This document shows positions 9,822 to 19,609 of a stretch of DNA of 64,000 nt, one piece after another. The position numbers were made by a program, and so were the translations under genes. A model generated the notes under the pieces. That model saw only the letters and a program-made list of their open reading frames with translations, searched no databases and was not told the DNA's origin. The DNA is from Pleomorphomonas sp. (GTDB lineage Bacteria; Pseudomonadota; Alphaproteobacteria; Rhizobiales; Pleomorphomonadaceae). The number at the start of each line of letters is the position of its first letter. Within the stretch, counting starts at the first letter, position 1. The stretch lies in NCBI GenBank assembly GCA_029976075.1, contig JARKNW010000046.1:62001-126000 (forward strand), given 5' to 3'.

Positions 9822-9976
9822 TCTTTAGTGGATACGCGGGCGGGGTAGTCCCCACAGACGGGGATGAAATGGCGCGGCCTCTTTTTTTCGGCGCGGCATA
9901 TGCCTATAAGGAAGCCGGCCGCTGCCCTCCAAGGGTTGCGGTGGCTCCTCCTCTGGCCTGAAAGGGAACCGACCGA

Positions 9977-10420
9977 TTGCCCATTGAAGCGTTCATCCTC
10001 AACGGACCGAACCTCAATCTTCTCGGGACCCGAGAACCGGGCATCTACGGATCGCTGACCCTTGCCGACATCGAGGCAAATTGCCGCGAGAAGGCTGCAG
10101 CGCTGGGGTTTTCAGCCGTCGAGTTTCGCCAGTCCAATCATGAAGGCGTACTTGTCGACTGGATTCAGGAGGCCGGGCGACGTGGTGCCGGCGTGGTGAT
10201 GAACCCCGGTGCCTATACGCATACGTCGATCGCCCTGCATGACGCGATCAAGGGAACCGACGTTCCCCTGATCGAAGTCCACATCTCAAACGTCCATGCT
10301 CGCGAGAGTTTTCGGCATCGGTCATTCATTTCGCCAGTGGCGGCAGGAGTGATCGTTGGCCTTGGCCCCCTTGGCTACACGCTCGCGCTCGAAGCCCTCG
10401 CCGGTCTCCTGAAAGGGTGA
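9977..10420 (+). CDS. aroQ: Type II 3-dehydroquinate dehydratase
   Basis: Third step of the shikimate pathway, dehydrating 3-dehydroquinate to 3-dehydroshikimate; a cytoplasmic dodecamer in characterised relatives. The 147 aa match the family length. [17 protein letters not shown] carries the catalytic Tyr24. [32 protein letters not shown] (His102) and GLGPLGY are all intact. The start is TTG, chosen because [12 protein letters not shown] begins where the family begins and no ATG is available. It heads the aroQ-accB-accC unit, 26 bases before accB. Confidence 0.96.
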   Translation: MPIEAFILNGPNLNLLGTREPGIYGSLTLADIEANCREKAAALGFSAVEFRQSNHEGVLVDWIQEAGRRGAGVVMNPGAYTHTSIALHDAIKGTDVPLIEVHISNVHARESFRHRSFISPVAAGVIVGLGPLGYTLALEALAGLLKG

Positions 10421-10446
10421 CCGCCGTCCCAATCCGGTGAGAACCG

Positions 10447-10929
10447 ATGCCCCAGACCTTTGACTACGAACTGATCCGCCAGCTTGCCAACATCCTCGAC
10501 GAGACAAATCTCACCGAGATCGAGGTGGAGCAGGAGAAGCTGAAGATCCGCGTGGCTCGGACGGCGGCGCCGGTCACCATTTCCCAAGGCGGCGGTTGGG
10601 CCGCGCCGACGGCCATGCCCGCAGTGGCAGCGGCTCCCGCTCCCGCGGCGGCCGCTTCTGTGGAAGCCCCCAAGGCCAGCGACCCGGCAGCGAACCCCGG
10701 AGCCGTGCCCTCCCCGATGGTCGGTACCGTCTATATTGCGCCGGAACCGGGTTCGCGCTCCTTCGTGGAGGTCGGCGACGTGGTCAAGGAAGGCCAGACG
10801 GTGATGATCATCGAGGCGATGAAGCACCTCAACCACATTCCGGCGCCGCGCGCTGGTCGCGTTACCGCGGTACTCGTTGAGAACGGCCAGCCGGTCGAGT
10901 TCGGCGAACCGCTGCTGATCATCGAGTGA
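10447..10929 (+). CDS. accB: Biotin carboxyl carrier protein of acetyl-CoA carboxylase
   Basis: Carries biotin between the carboxylase and transferase half-reactions of the first committed step of fatty-acid synthesis. 160 aa. A helical N-terminal domain (about 1-40) is followed by an Ala/Pro-rich flexible linker (about 41-85) and a biotinyl domain from about 86. The biotin attachment site is EAMKHLNHI with Lys126. A BirA to load it is encoded at 23916-24677. The stop codon is eight bases before the accC start. Confidence 0.97.
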   Translation: MPQTFDYELIRQLANILDETNLTEIEVEQEKLKIRVARTAAPVTISQGGGWAAPTAMPAVAAAPAPAAAASVEAPKASDPAANPGAVPSPMVGTVYIAPEPGSRSFVEVGDVVKEGQTVMIIEAMKHLNHIPAPRAGRVTAVLVENGQPVEFGEPLLIIE

Positions 10930-10937
10930 CCGGCCCC

Positions 10938-12290
10938 ATGTTCGAAAAGATCCTTATCGCCAATCGTGGCGAAATCGCCCTTCGGGTGCTGCGCGCCTGC
11001 AAGGAGTTGGGTATTGGCACGGTTGCCGTGCATTCGACGGCGGATGCCAACGCCATGCACGTGCGCCTTGCGGACGAGAGCGTGTGTATTGGCCCGGCGC
11101 CGGTGCGCGATAGCTACCTCAACATTCCCAACATCGTCGCAGCCTGCGAAATCACCGGCGCCGAGGCGGTGCATCCGGGATATGGTTTCCTGAGCGAGAA
11201 CGCGCGCTTCGCCGATATTCTAGCCGCTCATAACATCGCGTTCATCGGCCCCTCGGCCGATCATATCCGCATCATGGGCGACAAGATCGAGGCCAAGGCA
11301 ACTGCCAAGCGTCTCGGCATCCCCGTGGTGCCCGGTTCGGACGGCGCCGTCGAGTCCGAGGAAGAGGCACTGCGGATTTCAGCCGAAATCGGCTATCCCG
11401 TGCTCGTCAAGGCTTCGGCCGGCGGTGGCGGTCGCGGCATGCGGGTTGCCATGAACGAAGCGGAGCTGCCCTCCGCCATGTCGGCCGCCAAGACCGAAGC
11501 CAAGAATGCTTTCGGTGATGATGCGGTCTACATCGAAAAGTACCTCCTGAAGCCCCGTCATATCGAGCTGCAGGTGCTGGGCGATGGCCAGGGCAATGCC
11601 GTTCACCTCGGGGAGCGTGACTGCTCGTTGCAGCGCCGGCATCAGAAGGTCATGGAGGAAGCTCGTTCGCCGGCTCTCAATGACGATGAACGCGCCAAGA
11701 TCGGCAATATCGTCGCCAATGCCATGTCCGAGCTCAACTATTCGGGCGCTGGTACCATCGAGTTTCTCTACGAGAACGGCGAGTTCTATTTCATCGAGAT
11801 GAACACTCGCCTGCAGGTGGAACATCCGGTGACAGAGATGATCACCGGCATCGACCTCGTCAACGAACAGATCAAGGTGGCCTCCGGCCAGGCGCTGGGC
11901 TTCCGTCAGTCTGATGTTCACTTCAACGGTCACGCCATCGAGTGCCGCATCAACGCCGAGAACGCGGCGACCTTTGCGCCCTCGCCCGGCAAGATCACCT
12001 ACTGGCACCCGCCGGGAGGCCTTGGCGTCCGCGTCGACAGCGGTGTCTACCAAGGCTATACGATCCCGCCTTATTACGACAGCATGATCGGCAAGCTGAT
12101 CGTCCACGGCCGCAACCGCGTCGAGTGCCTGATGCGCCTGCGCCGCTGCCTGGACGAGTTTGTGGTCGACGGCATCGACTCGACCATTCCGCTCTTCAAC
12201 AACATGCTGAAGAATGCCGACATTATCGATGGCGCCTACGACATCCACTGGTTGGAGAAGTGGCTTGCCACCAAGCCGTTCGAGGCTTGA
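10938..12290 (+). CDS. accC: Biotin carboxylase subunit of acetyl-CoA carboxylase
   Basis: ATP-grasp enzyme that carboxylates the biotin on AccB. 450 aa, the normal length. The N-terminal domain begins [16 protein letters not shown]. The glycine-rich loop [12 protein letters not shown], the HIELQVLGD stretch, the catalytic [14 protein letters not shown] and the C-terminal biotin carboxylase domain follow in order. The frame opens at a GTG overlapping the accB stop, but the ATG at 10938 matches the family start. Probably translated from the accB transcript. Confidence 0.98.
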   Translation: MFEKILIANRGEIALRVLRACKELGIGTVAVHSTADANAMHVRLADESVCIGPAPVRDSYLNIPNIVAACEITGAEAVHPGYGFLSENARFADILAAHNIAFIGPSADHIRIMGDKIEAKATAKRLGIPVVPGSDGAVESEEEALRISAEIGYPVLVKASAGGGGRGMRVAMNEAELPSAMSAAKTEAKNAFGDDAVYIEKYLLKPRHIELQVLGDGQGNAVHLGERDCSLQRRHQKVMEEARSPALNDDERAKIGNIVANAMSELNYSGAGTIEFLYENGEFYFIEMNTRLQVEHPVTEMITGIDLVNEQIKVASGQALGFRQSDVHFNGHAIECRINAENAATFAPSPGKITYWHPPGGLGVRVDSGVYQGYTIPPYYDSMIGKLIVHGRNRVECLMRLRRCLDEFVVDGIDSTIPLFNNMLKNADIIDGAYDIHWLEKWLATKPFEA

Positions 12291-12324
12291 TCGGGCAACA
12301 AGTCGTTGCGGATTTGAAAGACGT

Positions 12325-12354
12325 CGCCGCCCTCTCAGGGCGGCGTTGTCGTTT
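12325..12354 (+). terminator. Terminator after accC
   Basis: CGCCGCCCT-CTC-AGGGCGGCG is a perfect nine-pair stem with a three-base loop, followed by TTGTCGTTT. It lies between the convergent accC and pncB and may slow transcription from both sides. Confidence 0.8.
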
Positions 12355-12359
12355 CAGAG

Positions 12360-13664
12360 CTAGACCATTACGGGGCGTTTGACGCGTCCAGCTTCGCCGA
12401 ACACCCGCAGGTAGCGGGCGATCTCCGCCTGATCGCCAGTCGCCTTCTCCGGATTGTCGGAGAGTTTCACGGCCGGCCGACCGTTGACCTGCGTTACCTT
12501 GCAAACCAGCGAGATGGCGTCAAAATCATCCGTGGGCTGGGGTGCACAGTCCTGGAAGTCGTTCGTGAGGTTGGTGCCCCAGCCAAAGCTCATATGCACG
12601 CGGCCGCGGAAATGGGTGTAGACCCGTTCGATCTCCTCGACATCCAGGCCGTCCGAGAAAACGATCAGCTTGTCGCGCGGATCCTGTCCCTTCGATTTCC
12701 ACCAAGCGATGATCTCCTCGCCGCCTTCCACCGGGTCGGCGCTGTCAGGGCGGAAGCCTTTCCAGTCGGCCACCCAGTCCGGCGCGTCTCGCAGGAACGA
12801 AGCGGTCCCAAAGGCATCCGGCAGAACGACGAGCAGATTGCCGTCGTATAGCTCCTGCCAGTCGCGCAATACCCGGTAGGGGGAGTGGCGCATATCGTCC
12901 TCGGTGTTGGCGAGCGCAGCCATGGCCATCGGGAGTTCATGGGCATTGGTTCCAATGGCCTCGAGGTCGCTCTTCATGGCCATCAGCACGTTGGATGTGC
13001 CTATGAAGGAAGATCCGAGCCCTTCCTTCAGCGCGTTGACACACCAATCCTGCCACAGATGCGAGTGACGACGGCGGGTGCCAAAATCGGCGACCTTGAT
13101 ATCAGGAAAGGCGCGCAGCCGCTCCACCTTGCTCCAGAGCTTGGCCTTGGCACGCGCATAGAGCACATCGAGTTCGAAACGGCGCATGGTTTTCATGACC
13201 GAACGGGAGCGCAGCTCATTGATGATGGCCAAGGCCGGGATCTCCCACATCGTCGTGTGGGTCCAAGGCCCATGGAACTCGAGCTGGTATTGTCCCTCGG
13301 CCTTGCTCAGCTTGTAGGGTGGCAGCTGGAAATCACGCAGGAACTCCAGATACTCCGGCGCGAAGATCTGCCGCTTGCCATAGAAGGTGTTACCGGCGAG
13401 CCAGATCCACTCCTTCTTGCCGAGTCGCAGCGAACGGGCATAATCGAGCTGGGCTCTGAGTTCTCCCTCATCGATATCATCGGCGAGACGAATATTGCTG
13501 GCCCGGTTGATCAACGAGAAAGTGACATCGACATCGCGATAACGCTTCCAGATCAGCTGCTGCATCAGAAACTTATAGATGTCCGTATCGAGCAGGCTGC
13601 GAATGATCGGGTCGAGCTTCCAATTGTGGTCGTGAACGCGCTTTGCGATATCGGTGGTGCTCAT
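12360..13664 (-). CDS. pncB: Nicotinate phosphoribosyltransferase
   Basis: NAD salvage enzyme converting nicotinate and PRPP to nicotinate mononucleotide with ATP use. 434 aa, normal for the family. The N-terminal [14 protein letters not shown] and the YLEFLRDF region fit. [10 protein letters not shown] contains the histidine that is phosphorylated in characterised Pnc[14 protein letters not shown] and [10 protein letters not shown] are phosphate-binding stretches near the C terminus. The frame extends upstream to 13730, but [19 protein letters not shown] at 13664 fits the family start. It stands alone on this strand. Confidence 0.96.
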   Translation of the reverse strand: MSTTDIAKRVHDHNWKLDPIIRSLLDTDIYKFLMQQLIWKRYRDVDVTFSLINRASNIRLADDIDEGELRAQLDYARSLRLGKKEWIWLAGNTFYGKRQIFAPEYLEFLRDFQLPPYKLSKAEGQYQLEFHGPWTHTTMWEIPALAIINELRSRSVMKTMRRFELDVLYARAKAKLWSKVERLRAFPDIKVADFGTRRRHSHLWQDWCVNALKEGLGSSFIGTSNVLMAMKSDLEAIGTNAHELPMAMAALANTEDDMRHSPYRVLRDWQELYDGNLLVVLPDAFGTASFLRDAPDWVADWKGFRPDSADPVEGGEEIIAWWKSKGQDPRDKLIVFSDGLDVEEIERVYTHFRGRVHMSFGWGTNLTNDFQDCAPQPTDDFDAISLVCKVTQVNGRPAVKLSDNPEKATGDQAEIARYLRVFGEAGRVKRPVMV

Positions 13665-13835
13665 CGGTCCGAATACCCATGATGAAGCGAGGCGACCCAT
13701 GAACGTCGAAAAACGCCGACGAGGCGCCACCTGTCAGAGGGGTAGCCTGAAACGATCTAGAACCCAAGCGAAATCCGTATAAACGCCAAGCAACAGCGTC
13801 ACGATTTCGGGACCATCGAACCACGAAAGCACGAT

Positions 13836-13864
13836 GCAAAACGAGCGGCGAAGGACTCCGCCGC
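13836..13864 (-). terminator. Likely terminator of the terC-like gene
   Basis: On the minus strand GCGGCG pairs with CGCCGC across an eight-base loop, followed by TCGTTTTG, about 30 bases after the stop codon. Confidence 0.55.
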
Positions 13865-13895
13865 CCGTCAGCTCATGTCTGCGTCGCCATGGCGT

Positions 13896-14636
13896 TCAGG
13901 TCGCGGCCTTGGCTTTACGGCGCCGGCGACCCGCCATGATGTTGATCATCTCGACACCGGCCGAGAAGGCCATGGCGAAGTAGATGTAGGCGCGCGGAAC
14001 ATGGAACCCGACACCGTCGGCTACCAGCGACACGCCGATCAACAGCAGGAAGGACAGAGCGAGCATCTTTGTGGTCGGGTGATCGTGAATGAACTTCGAG
14101 ATCGGTTCGGACGCGATGAACATGATGATCATCGCGATGATCACCGCGAGAATCATCACTGGCACATGTTCAGCCATGCCGATGGCCGTGATGATGCTGT
14201 CGATTGAAAAGACGATGTCGATGGCGATGATCTGAGCCACGGTGGCTCCAAATGCGGCATGAACGACATTGCCGCCTTCGTCCTCTTCCCCTTCGATGCC
14301 TGCGTGGATTTCGTGCGTTGCCTTGTAGAGCAGGAACAAGCCGCCAGCGAGCAGGATCAGGTCACGCCAGGAGAAACCATGTCCGAGCAATGTGAAGACC
14401 GGCACCGTCAGGCCGATCAGCCAAGACAGGGTGATCAGCAGCAGGATGCGGAAGACCAGTGCCATGGAAAGGCCAAGCGCACGCGCCTTGCGCGCCGCTT
14501 CGGTTGGCAGGCGACTGGTCAATACCGAAATGAAGACGAGGTTGTCGATGCCAAGAACAATCTCCATCACCGTCAAGGTGAGAAGACTAGCCCAGGCGCT
14601 GGCGTTGAAAACAAGATCTAGCATGGACGCGGTCAT
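13896..14636 (-). CDS. TerC family integral membrane protein
   Basis: 246-aa inner-membrane protein with about seven hydrophobic segments. The TerC-type signatures are present: EIVLGIDNLVFISVLTSRLP (first Asp in a membrane helix) and the second repeat-like IAIDIVFSIDSIITAIGMAE. Relatives are implicated in tellurite resistance and in loading Mn onto exported enzymes; the substrate here is unknown. The acidic loop HAGIEGEEDEGG near residue 113 and a basic C terminus (RRRRKAKAAT) are visible. It lies 62 bases after pcs with its own possible terminator downstream. Confidence 0.88.
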   Translation of the reverse strand: MTASMLDLVFNASAWASLLTLTVMEIVLGIDNLVFISVLTSRLPTEAARKARALGLSMALVFRILLLITLSWLIGLTVPVFTLLGHGFSWRDLILLAGGLFLLYKATHEIHAGIEGEEDEGGNVVHAAFGATVAQIIAIDIVFSIDSIITAIGMAEHVPVMILAVIIAMIIMFIASEPISKFIHDHPTTKMLALSFLLLIGVSLVADGVGFHVPRAYIYFAMAFSAGVEMINIMAGRRRRKAKAAT

Positions 14637-14698
14637 TCCCCAGATATGGCCGTCGGAACAGGACCGTATCTGGAGGGTGTGACCAGCATTTCAAGAAG

Positions 14699-15433
14699 TC
14701 AGGCAGCTTTTGCGCCGAAGAATTTCTCGATGAGCTGCTGTACAGCCGCCACAAGGGCCAGATACGCGGTTGAAATCGCCAAGCCGATCTCGACGCCAAG
14801 CGGTGGGTTCAGCTTCCAAGCAAGCGAAGCGCCGGCGAACAGGAACCAGGCGAGCGTTACCACGAGCGTTAGCGGCCGCCACTTCTCGACGCGCACCGGA
14901 TGCACGAAGGCAATCGGCGCAAACGTCAGAACGGACAGAGCAAGCGTAATGCCGATGACAGCGAACTGGTTGAGATCGAACACGAAATAAAGAAAGACAA
15001 CGCCGTTCCACACCACCGGGAAGCCCCGGAAGGCATTGTTCTTCATCTTCATGCGCGTGTCGCCGTAGTACATCGCCGACGTGAAGACGATGACTCCGGC
15101 CAGAGCGAGCGCTATGGGAATTGAAGTGAACCCCGCAGTCGCTACAGCGAGCGCCGGCAGGAAGACGTAGGTTACATAGTCGACTACGAAATCGAGAGCG
15201 GCACCAGAGAAGGTCGGCAGGCGACTTTCCACGGAGACCTTGCGAGCGATCGGGCCATCGACGCCATCAACAACCAGTGCAAGTCCCAGCCACATGAAGA
15301 AGGCCGGCCAGTCAAGATTATAGGCAGCGAAGGCCGCAAGCATTGCCAACACGATCCCACTTGCCGTGAAGGCGTGCACGGCAAGGGCGATCAACGCATT
15401 CTGATGTCTGCTCACAAGCGTCAGTTCCGTCAT
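14699..15433 (-). CDS. pcs: Phosphatidylcholine synthase
   Basis: Inner-membrane CDP-alcohol phosphotransferase that condenses CDP-diacylglycerol with choline to make phosphatidylcholine, a lipid typical of rhizobia and their relatives. 244 aa with about eight membrane segments. The catalytic region DGVDGPIARKVSVESRLP followed by GAALDFVVDYVTY matches the bacterial Pcs variant of the motif, whose spacing differs from that of phosphatidylglycerophosphate synthases. The start MTELTLVSRHQN at 15433 has GAGGAACG upstream; the frame extends further to 15532 without a better start. Confidence 0.93.
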   Translation of the reverse strand: MTELTLVSRHQNALIALAVHAFTASGIVLAMLAAFAAYNLDWPAFFMWLGLALVVDGVDGPIARKVSVESRLPTFSGAALDFVVDYVTYVFLPALAVATAGFTSIPIALALAGVIVFTSAMYYGDTRMKMKNNAFRGFPVVWNGVVFLYFVFDLNQFAVIGITLALSVLTFAPIAFVHPVRVEKWRPLTLVVTLAWFLFAGASLAWKLNPPLGVEIGLAISTAYLALVAAVQQLIEKFFGAKAA

Positions 15434-15574
15434 TATGCGCCGTTCCTCTCGTCCGAACCGACGGCCGGGCTGCGAGCCATCATGAACGGACGAAGCGCGT
15501 CGTCCGACGGAGCCCAAAAGATCATCACCCAAAACCCCACCAATCCCTAGCGGATGGTTACATCTCGCGACAAT

Positions 15575-16342
15575 CTACCTGATCACAAGGCCGCTCGCCA
15601 AGATGACACCACCAAGAATGAGCAAAACCCCGAGGAAATACGTGGTTTTGAGACCGCTCACGAGCTTTTCCAGCCCCATGAGCACACCGAGCAAGGCCAT
15701 GGCGGCCAGATTCATCAGTCCAGCTGCGAACATCACCGCCATCATGGCCCAACAGCAGCCCAAACAGGCCAGCCCTTCCTCGACACCGATACGAAACGCC
15801 GCGACATCGTCGACATCGGCGACGCGCGGATTTCGACAGCGAACGAGGCACGCCCATTTCAGCGGGGTGAACTGGTAGATGCCTGCGGCGATCAAAATCG
15901 AAGCCGACAGCGCCACACCAGCGGGCGCCATGTGGGGCGCAAGGGCTCCAAGATGTATGAGCCAGACCTGCAGAGCTGTAGCAACGACGGATACCAGCAC
16001 CCAGACCGTCGTGTAACCTGCGATCAATGCCAGGGTCCGGACGCCGGCGCTATCGGCGTAGGCTTTGAAAGTTGGCGCCGCCGTTGGCACCATCATGGCG
16101 AAGACCATGGCAACCCACATGATCAGGGCCAGCAAAGCATCGCCTGCGCTCAGTTCCTCACCCATCATCGGCATGAGCGCCTCGCCCATGCCGTCGTGCC
16201 AAGCCGTGACGATCAGCCAAAGCCAGCCGATGGTCGCCATCACGATGACGGCGCCAACCGTCAGGAGGCGCGGATGTTTGCCGACGGCAGCGACGAAGCG
16301 ATTTTGCAATGCGCGTTTCCGGGCCTGGGAGTTTAAGCTCAA
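15575..16342 (-). CDS. DUF2182 predicted metal-binding membrane protein
   Basis: Protein of 255 aa with about six or seven membrane helices, no known reaction. The family signature is the methionine-rich helix MWVAMVFAMMVPTAAPTF, with other Met-rich stretches (GEALMPMMGEE, GCCWAMMAVMFAAGLMNLAAM) and the pair CLVRCRNPR. Met/Cys/His residues in the membrane suggest soft-metal binding, which is inference. The start is doubtful: the frame opens with TTG at 16342, directly beside the terminator of the upstream ompA-like gene, and no good ribosome site is visible; a second TTG is at 16309. No clustered partner gene helps define its role. Confidence 0.82.
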   Translation of the reverse strand: MSLNSQARKRALQNRFVAAVGKHPRLLTVGAVIVMATIGWLWLIVTAWHDGMGEALMPMMGEELSAGDALLALIMWVAMVFAMMVPTAAPTFKAYADSAGVRTLALIAGYTTVWVLVSVVATALQVWLIHLGALAPHMAPAGVALSASILIAAGIYQFTPLKWACLVRCRNPRVADVDDVAAFRIGVEEGLACLGCCWAMMAVMFAAGLMNLAAMALLGVLMGLEKLVSGLKTTYFLGVLLILGGVILASGLVIR

Positions 16343-16378
16343 AAATGAAAGCCCCGTCCAATACGAACGGGGCTTCCT
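16343..16378 (-). terminator. Intrinsic terminator of the OmpA-family gene
   Basis: On the minus strand AAGCCCCGT pairs with ACGGGGCTT around a short loop and is followed by TCATTTTT, 34 bases past the OmpA-family stop codon. Confidence 0.8.
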
Positions 16379-16411
16379 TTTAGCGGAGATAAACGCGACG
16401 GAGCAATCGTC

Positions 16412-18331
16412 TTACTGTTGGCCCTTCGTCGCGAGGAGCGGCGTGATGCGACGCACCGTTACCCGTCGATTCGCACGCTCCGGACCCTCGGTCTGAACCT
16501 TCAGGTAGCTCTCGCCATAGCCCTGAGTAACGAGGTTCTCAGGCGGAATGCCGTAATGGTCCGTCAAAACATTGGCGACGGCTTCAGCACGGCGATCGGA
16601 CAGCGAGAGATTGTCCACGACCGAACCAACGGCGTCGGTGTATCCTTCGACCAGGAACACCTCGTTCGGATTACGTCTCAGGGCCGCCTCGATGCCGCGA
16701 GCGACAGCCTCGATGCTGGGCACCTCGCTTTGCTCAATGAGCCACGCTCCGGTTGGGAACGTGATCGTGTCAAGGTCGACCGACCTTACGCGCTCACGCA
16801 AGTCCGGACTGTAGATTACCTGATCCAACGTATAGCGAGGCTGCACCTCGACGATTGGCGGCGCAGTCAGGGCCTCCTCCACATAGCGCGGCGGTGCCGA
16901 CCGCATCTCCACGCGATAACGTTCCTGCGGCAGATCGTAGACGGGAGGCGGCAACCGAACGATGGGTTGTTGCCAGGCCGGCTCGTCGACAGGCCCGCGT
17001 CCGAAGCTTCTGTTATCGAACAGCACGTAGACGTTGCCATCACGATCGCGGCGTTCACGCTGAACCATCATGCCATTGGGATCATAAATGGTTCGCACCT
17101 CGCCGCCGTCTCGTGTGGCGACGATCACCTCTCGTCCGCCATCGCGGGTGCGACGTTCGCGGAAATCGCGGCCATCACGATCGAAGCGAGCGCGATCGTC
17201 ATGACGAATGACCGCTTCGTCGCCGCTCTGGACAATGACACGACCGCCTGGTTCGACGGTTACGCGCACGCCATCCTCGTTGCTGATCACCCGGCGTTCA
17301 CGTTGGACATCACGAATGTTGCCGGCTTTCTGATCGACGCTCTGGTCAATGGCCCTCGCAGCGTCAGCGCCTGGATTGCCAAGTTTCTCAATCAGAGCCG
17401 GTGGCGGGGCCTGCTTCCCTGCGGCATCCGGAGACGGCTGGGTGCCAGGTTGCGCCGGCTGAGGCGGTGCACCCGGAGCGGCTGCGTCCGGAACCGGTGG
17501 CTTGGGAGCAGTTTTATCGGGAGCCTCGGTCGGTGGCATTGGGGGCTTAGGTTGAGTCATTGGCTCCGCCGAAGGAGCCGACGGTTTGGCGTCTGGCTTG
17601 GGAGCCGAAGGCTCATGTTGCGCATCAGAAGGAGAAGCTGGCGCCTCGGGTTGGGCCTCAGGCTGCGCGGGCCTTGCCTTCTCCTTGGGCGTGGACGGCT
17701 CGGGCTGGGCCTCCGGACGCGGAGCCGGTGCCTCGGGACGGGCCTCGGGCTGGGGCTCCGGGCGCTGCGGCTTCGCCTTCTCCTTGGGTGCGGACGGCTC
17801 AGGCTGAACCTCTGGACGAGGAGCCGGTGCCTCGGGACGGGTCTCGGGCTGGGGCTCCGGGCGTTGCGGCTTCGCCTTCTCCTTGGGAGCGGACGGCTCG
17901 GGCTGAACTTCCGGACGCGGAGCCGGTACCTCGGGACGAGCCTCGGGCTGGGGCTTTGGGCGTTCCGGCTGAACCTCTTGTTTCGGAGTGGCCGGTTCGG
18001 GCTGGGCTTCGGGGCGGGGAGCCGGCGCCTCGGGGCGCGTCTCAGGCTGGGATTCAGGACGTTCCGGCTTCGCCTCCTGCTTGGGAGCTGCCGGTTCGGG
18101 CTGGGCTTCCGGGCGGGGAGCTGGCGCCTCGGGACGGGCCTCCGGCTGTTTCTCCTGCGGCGGAGCCACTTTTTCGGGGGGCACGCAGTTCGGATCGCCC
18201 GGCTGGCAAGCCGGCGACCCCGCCTGCGCCACGATCACTCCGCCTTCCTCAGCGGTGGCAGCCGCCTGCAGAGCAATCTGCGACAGCGGCACGACCGCAC
18301 AAGCAAGCAGCAGCTTTCTCAATGGGATCAT
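16412..18331 (-). CDS. OmpA family protein with Pro/Glu-rich repeats
   Basis: 639-aa envelope protein. The signal peptide is residues 1-24 (MIPLRKLLLACAVVPLSQIA), then a short segment with two cysteines. A Pro/Glu/Ala/Lys-rich region follows (about 55-310) holding five 33-residue repeats. Next come an Arg/Asp-rich stretch (about 345-460) and a C-terminal OmpA peptidoglycan-binding domain (about 520-630) with EGYTDAVGS, LSLSDRRAEAVANVL and GYGESYLKV, and the final ERANRRVTVRRI. The repeat region may be an extended spacer across the periplasm or through the murein. ATG at 18331 has GGAGGACTTG upstream and fits the signal peptide; the longer frame to 18466 does not. Function beyond murein anchoring is unknown. 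Confidence 0.9.
   Translation of the reverse strand: MIPLRKLLLACAVVPLSQIALQAAATAEEGGVIVAQAGSPACQPGDPNCVPPEKVAPPQEKQPEARPEAPAPRPEAQPEPAAPKQEAKPERPESQPETRPEAPAPRPEAQPEPATPKQEVQPERPKPQPEARPEVPAPRPEVQPEPSAPKEKAKPQRPEPQPETRPEAPAPRPEVQPEPSAPKEKAKPQRPEPQPEARPEAPAPRPEAQPEPSTPKEKARPAQPEAQPEAPASPSDAQHEPSAPKPDAKPSAPSAEPMTQPKPPMPPTEAPDKTAPKPPVPDAAAPGAPPQPAQPGTQPSPDAAGKQAPPPALIEKLGNPGADAARAIDQSVDQKAGNIRDVQRERRVISNEDGVRVTVEPGGRVIVQSGDEAVIRHDDRARFDRDGRDFRERRTRDGGREVIVATRDGGEVRTIYDPNGMMVQRERRDRDGNVYVLFDNRSFGRGPVDEPAWQQPIVRLPPPVYDLPQERYRVEMRSAPPRYVEEALTAPPIVEVQPRYTLDQVIYSPDLRERVRSVDLDTITFPTGAWLIEQSEVPSIEAVARGIEAALRRNPNEVFLVEGYTDAVGSVVDNLSLSDRRAEAVANVLTDHYGIPPENLVTQGYGESYLKVQTEGPERANRRVTVRRITPLLATKGQQ
17640..18150. 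repeat. Five 99-bp tandem repeats inside the OmpA-family gene
   Basis: The marker GGAGC(C/T)GG(T/C) recurs at 17721, 17820, 17919, 18018 and 18117, an exact period of 99 bases. Each unit encodes 33 residues of the type RPEAPAPRPE-x-QPEP. The period is a multiple of three, so copy changes keep the frame. Confidence 0.9.
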
Positions 18332-18542
18332 CAAGTCCTCCAGCCTTCCTTCGTGTTGCCCGAGGCAATGGAGCGTTCCGATGGCGTTAAGAGCACCATG
18401 CTCCGGGCGCAGTCCGCCATAAAAACAGGAATCGGCGGCTTTCGGTTCCGGAGTGTGCCCGCTCAATGGGGCGGCAATCGGAAGGAAGGGGGCAAAAGCG
18501 TGTCAATTCAAAGATTTGACATGAATGCGAGATGAACGGAGG

Positions 18543-19433
18543 TCAATCGTCCTCGGCACCACCAAGGATTGCTTCCGACCATTTTCTCGTCGCCCACATC
18601 CATTGGCCAGGCTCGCTGCGGATCCAGCTTTCAAACACCGTATGCAGCGCCCGCGTCCCCTCATCGACATCGGCATCAGGATTGTCTGTGTGCGACAGAA
18701 CAATCCTCTCTCCATCAATGCGGAAACGTGCACCATCGAGACGGCAACACCGCGCGACCACCAGAGGCAGACCTAGATGCCGGGCCAATGTGACGGGCAG
18801 CTTTGACAAGGATGATCGACCACCAAAAAACGGCGCTCGGATGCCAGTGCCATCAGGTAGGTCGGCCATCATGGCAATTGCCGCTCCCCCTCGGGCGAGC
18901 GAGCGGAGACGCAACACCGATGTGGCCCCGGCAGCGATGAGGCCTGCCGGATAGGCCGTTTCCCGACGCAGCCTGAAATAACGGTCGGCCAATGGATTCT
19001 TGAGTGGGCGGTAAACACCGGCGATCGGTCTCCCGACCGCCGCGCAGCCAATCGCCAGCAGTTCCCAATTGCCCTGATGCAGGGAACAAAAAACCGCTCC
19101 ACCACCGCCGATAGCATCCAGGTCGGCCATCAGCTTTTCGCTCATGACGACGCGTTGGGGTTCACGAACCATCTCGGGTAGCAGAAGCCCCTCGGCAAAG
19201 GTCCGACCGAGATTCTCCCACATGTCCAGCAAGATAGACGTGCGCTGCGTGTCCGTCAGGCCGGGCAAGGCAAAGGCCAGGTTTCGCTCCGCCCTGAGGT
19301 GGCGCGGGTTGAAGCGCGCAAACCAGCGCCACAGACGTCCCATAAACGCTGAAGCCAGATCAATACCCAAGACGCGCAACAGGGCCACGGCGACACGCAA
19401 TCCAGCGTACTCGAGCCAAAAGCCGGCCTGCAT
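18543..19433 (-). CDS. Lipid A biosynthesis acyltransferase (LpxL/HtrB family)
   Basis: 296-aa inner-membrane enzyme that adds a secondary acyl chain to lipid A from acyl-ACP. The family H(x4)E catalytic motif is HQGNWE near residue 118, in FCSLHQGNWELLAIG. VYRPLKNPLADRYF, MMADLPDGTGIRAPFFGG and the C-terminal PGQWMWATRKW are the other conserved blocks. The ATG at 19433 has AAGG five bases upstream; a TTG at 19454 is the alternative and adds seven residues. It is a single gene without lpx neighbours, so which acyl chain it transfers is unknown. Confidence 0.92.
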   Translation of the reverse strand: MQAGFWLEYAGLRVAVALLRVLGIDLASAFMGRLWRWFARFNPRHLRAERNLAFALPGLTDTQRTSILLDMWENLGRTFAEGLLLPEMVREPQRVVMSEKLMADLDAIGGGGAVFCSLHQGNWELLAIGCAAVGRPIAGVYRPLKNPLADRYFRLRRETAYPAGLIAAGATSVLRLRSLARGGAAIAMMADLPDGTGIRAPFFGGRSSLSKLPVTLARHLGLPLVVARCCRLDGARFRIDGERIVLSHTDNPDADVDEGTRALHTVFESWIRSEPGQWMWATRKWSEAILGGAEDD

Positions 19434-19609
19434 TTTCGCCTTTTGATAATCCAACGCTCGTAAGCCTCTCTACGGACGGTCACTTAAAAAGTATCGGACC
19501 CTCTACGTTCACCGTCTGAATCGTGCGATGTGCTGTTATCCCATTTTGCGCCGTCCCTCCACCCCGTTACCTCACCGAAGGGAAGGCTACCCGCAGCGAT
19601 CACCGACTT

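Noticed and set aside
16418..18535. 705-residue open frame antisense to the OmpA-family gene
   Set aside because: Follows from the 99-bp repeats being open in several frames; the minus-strand gene has the signal peptide and OmpA domain.
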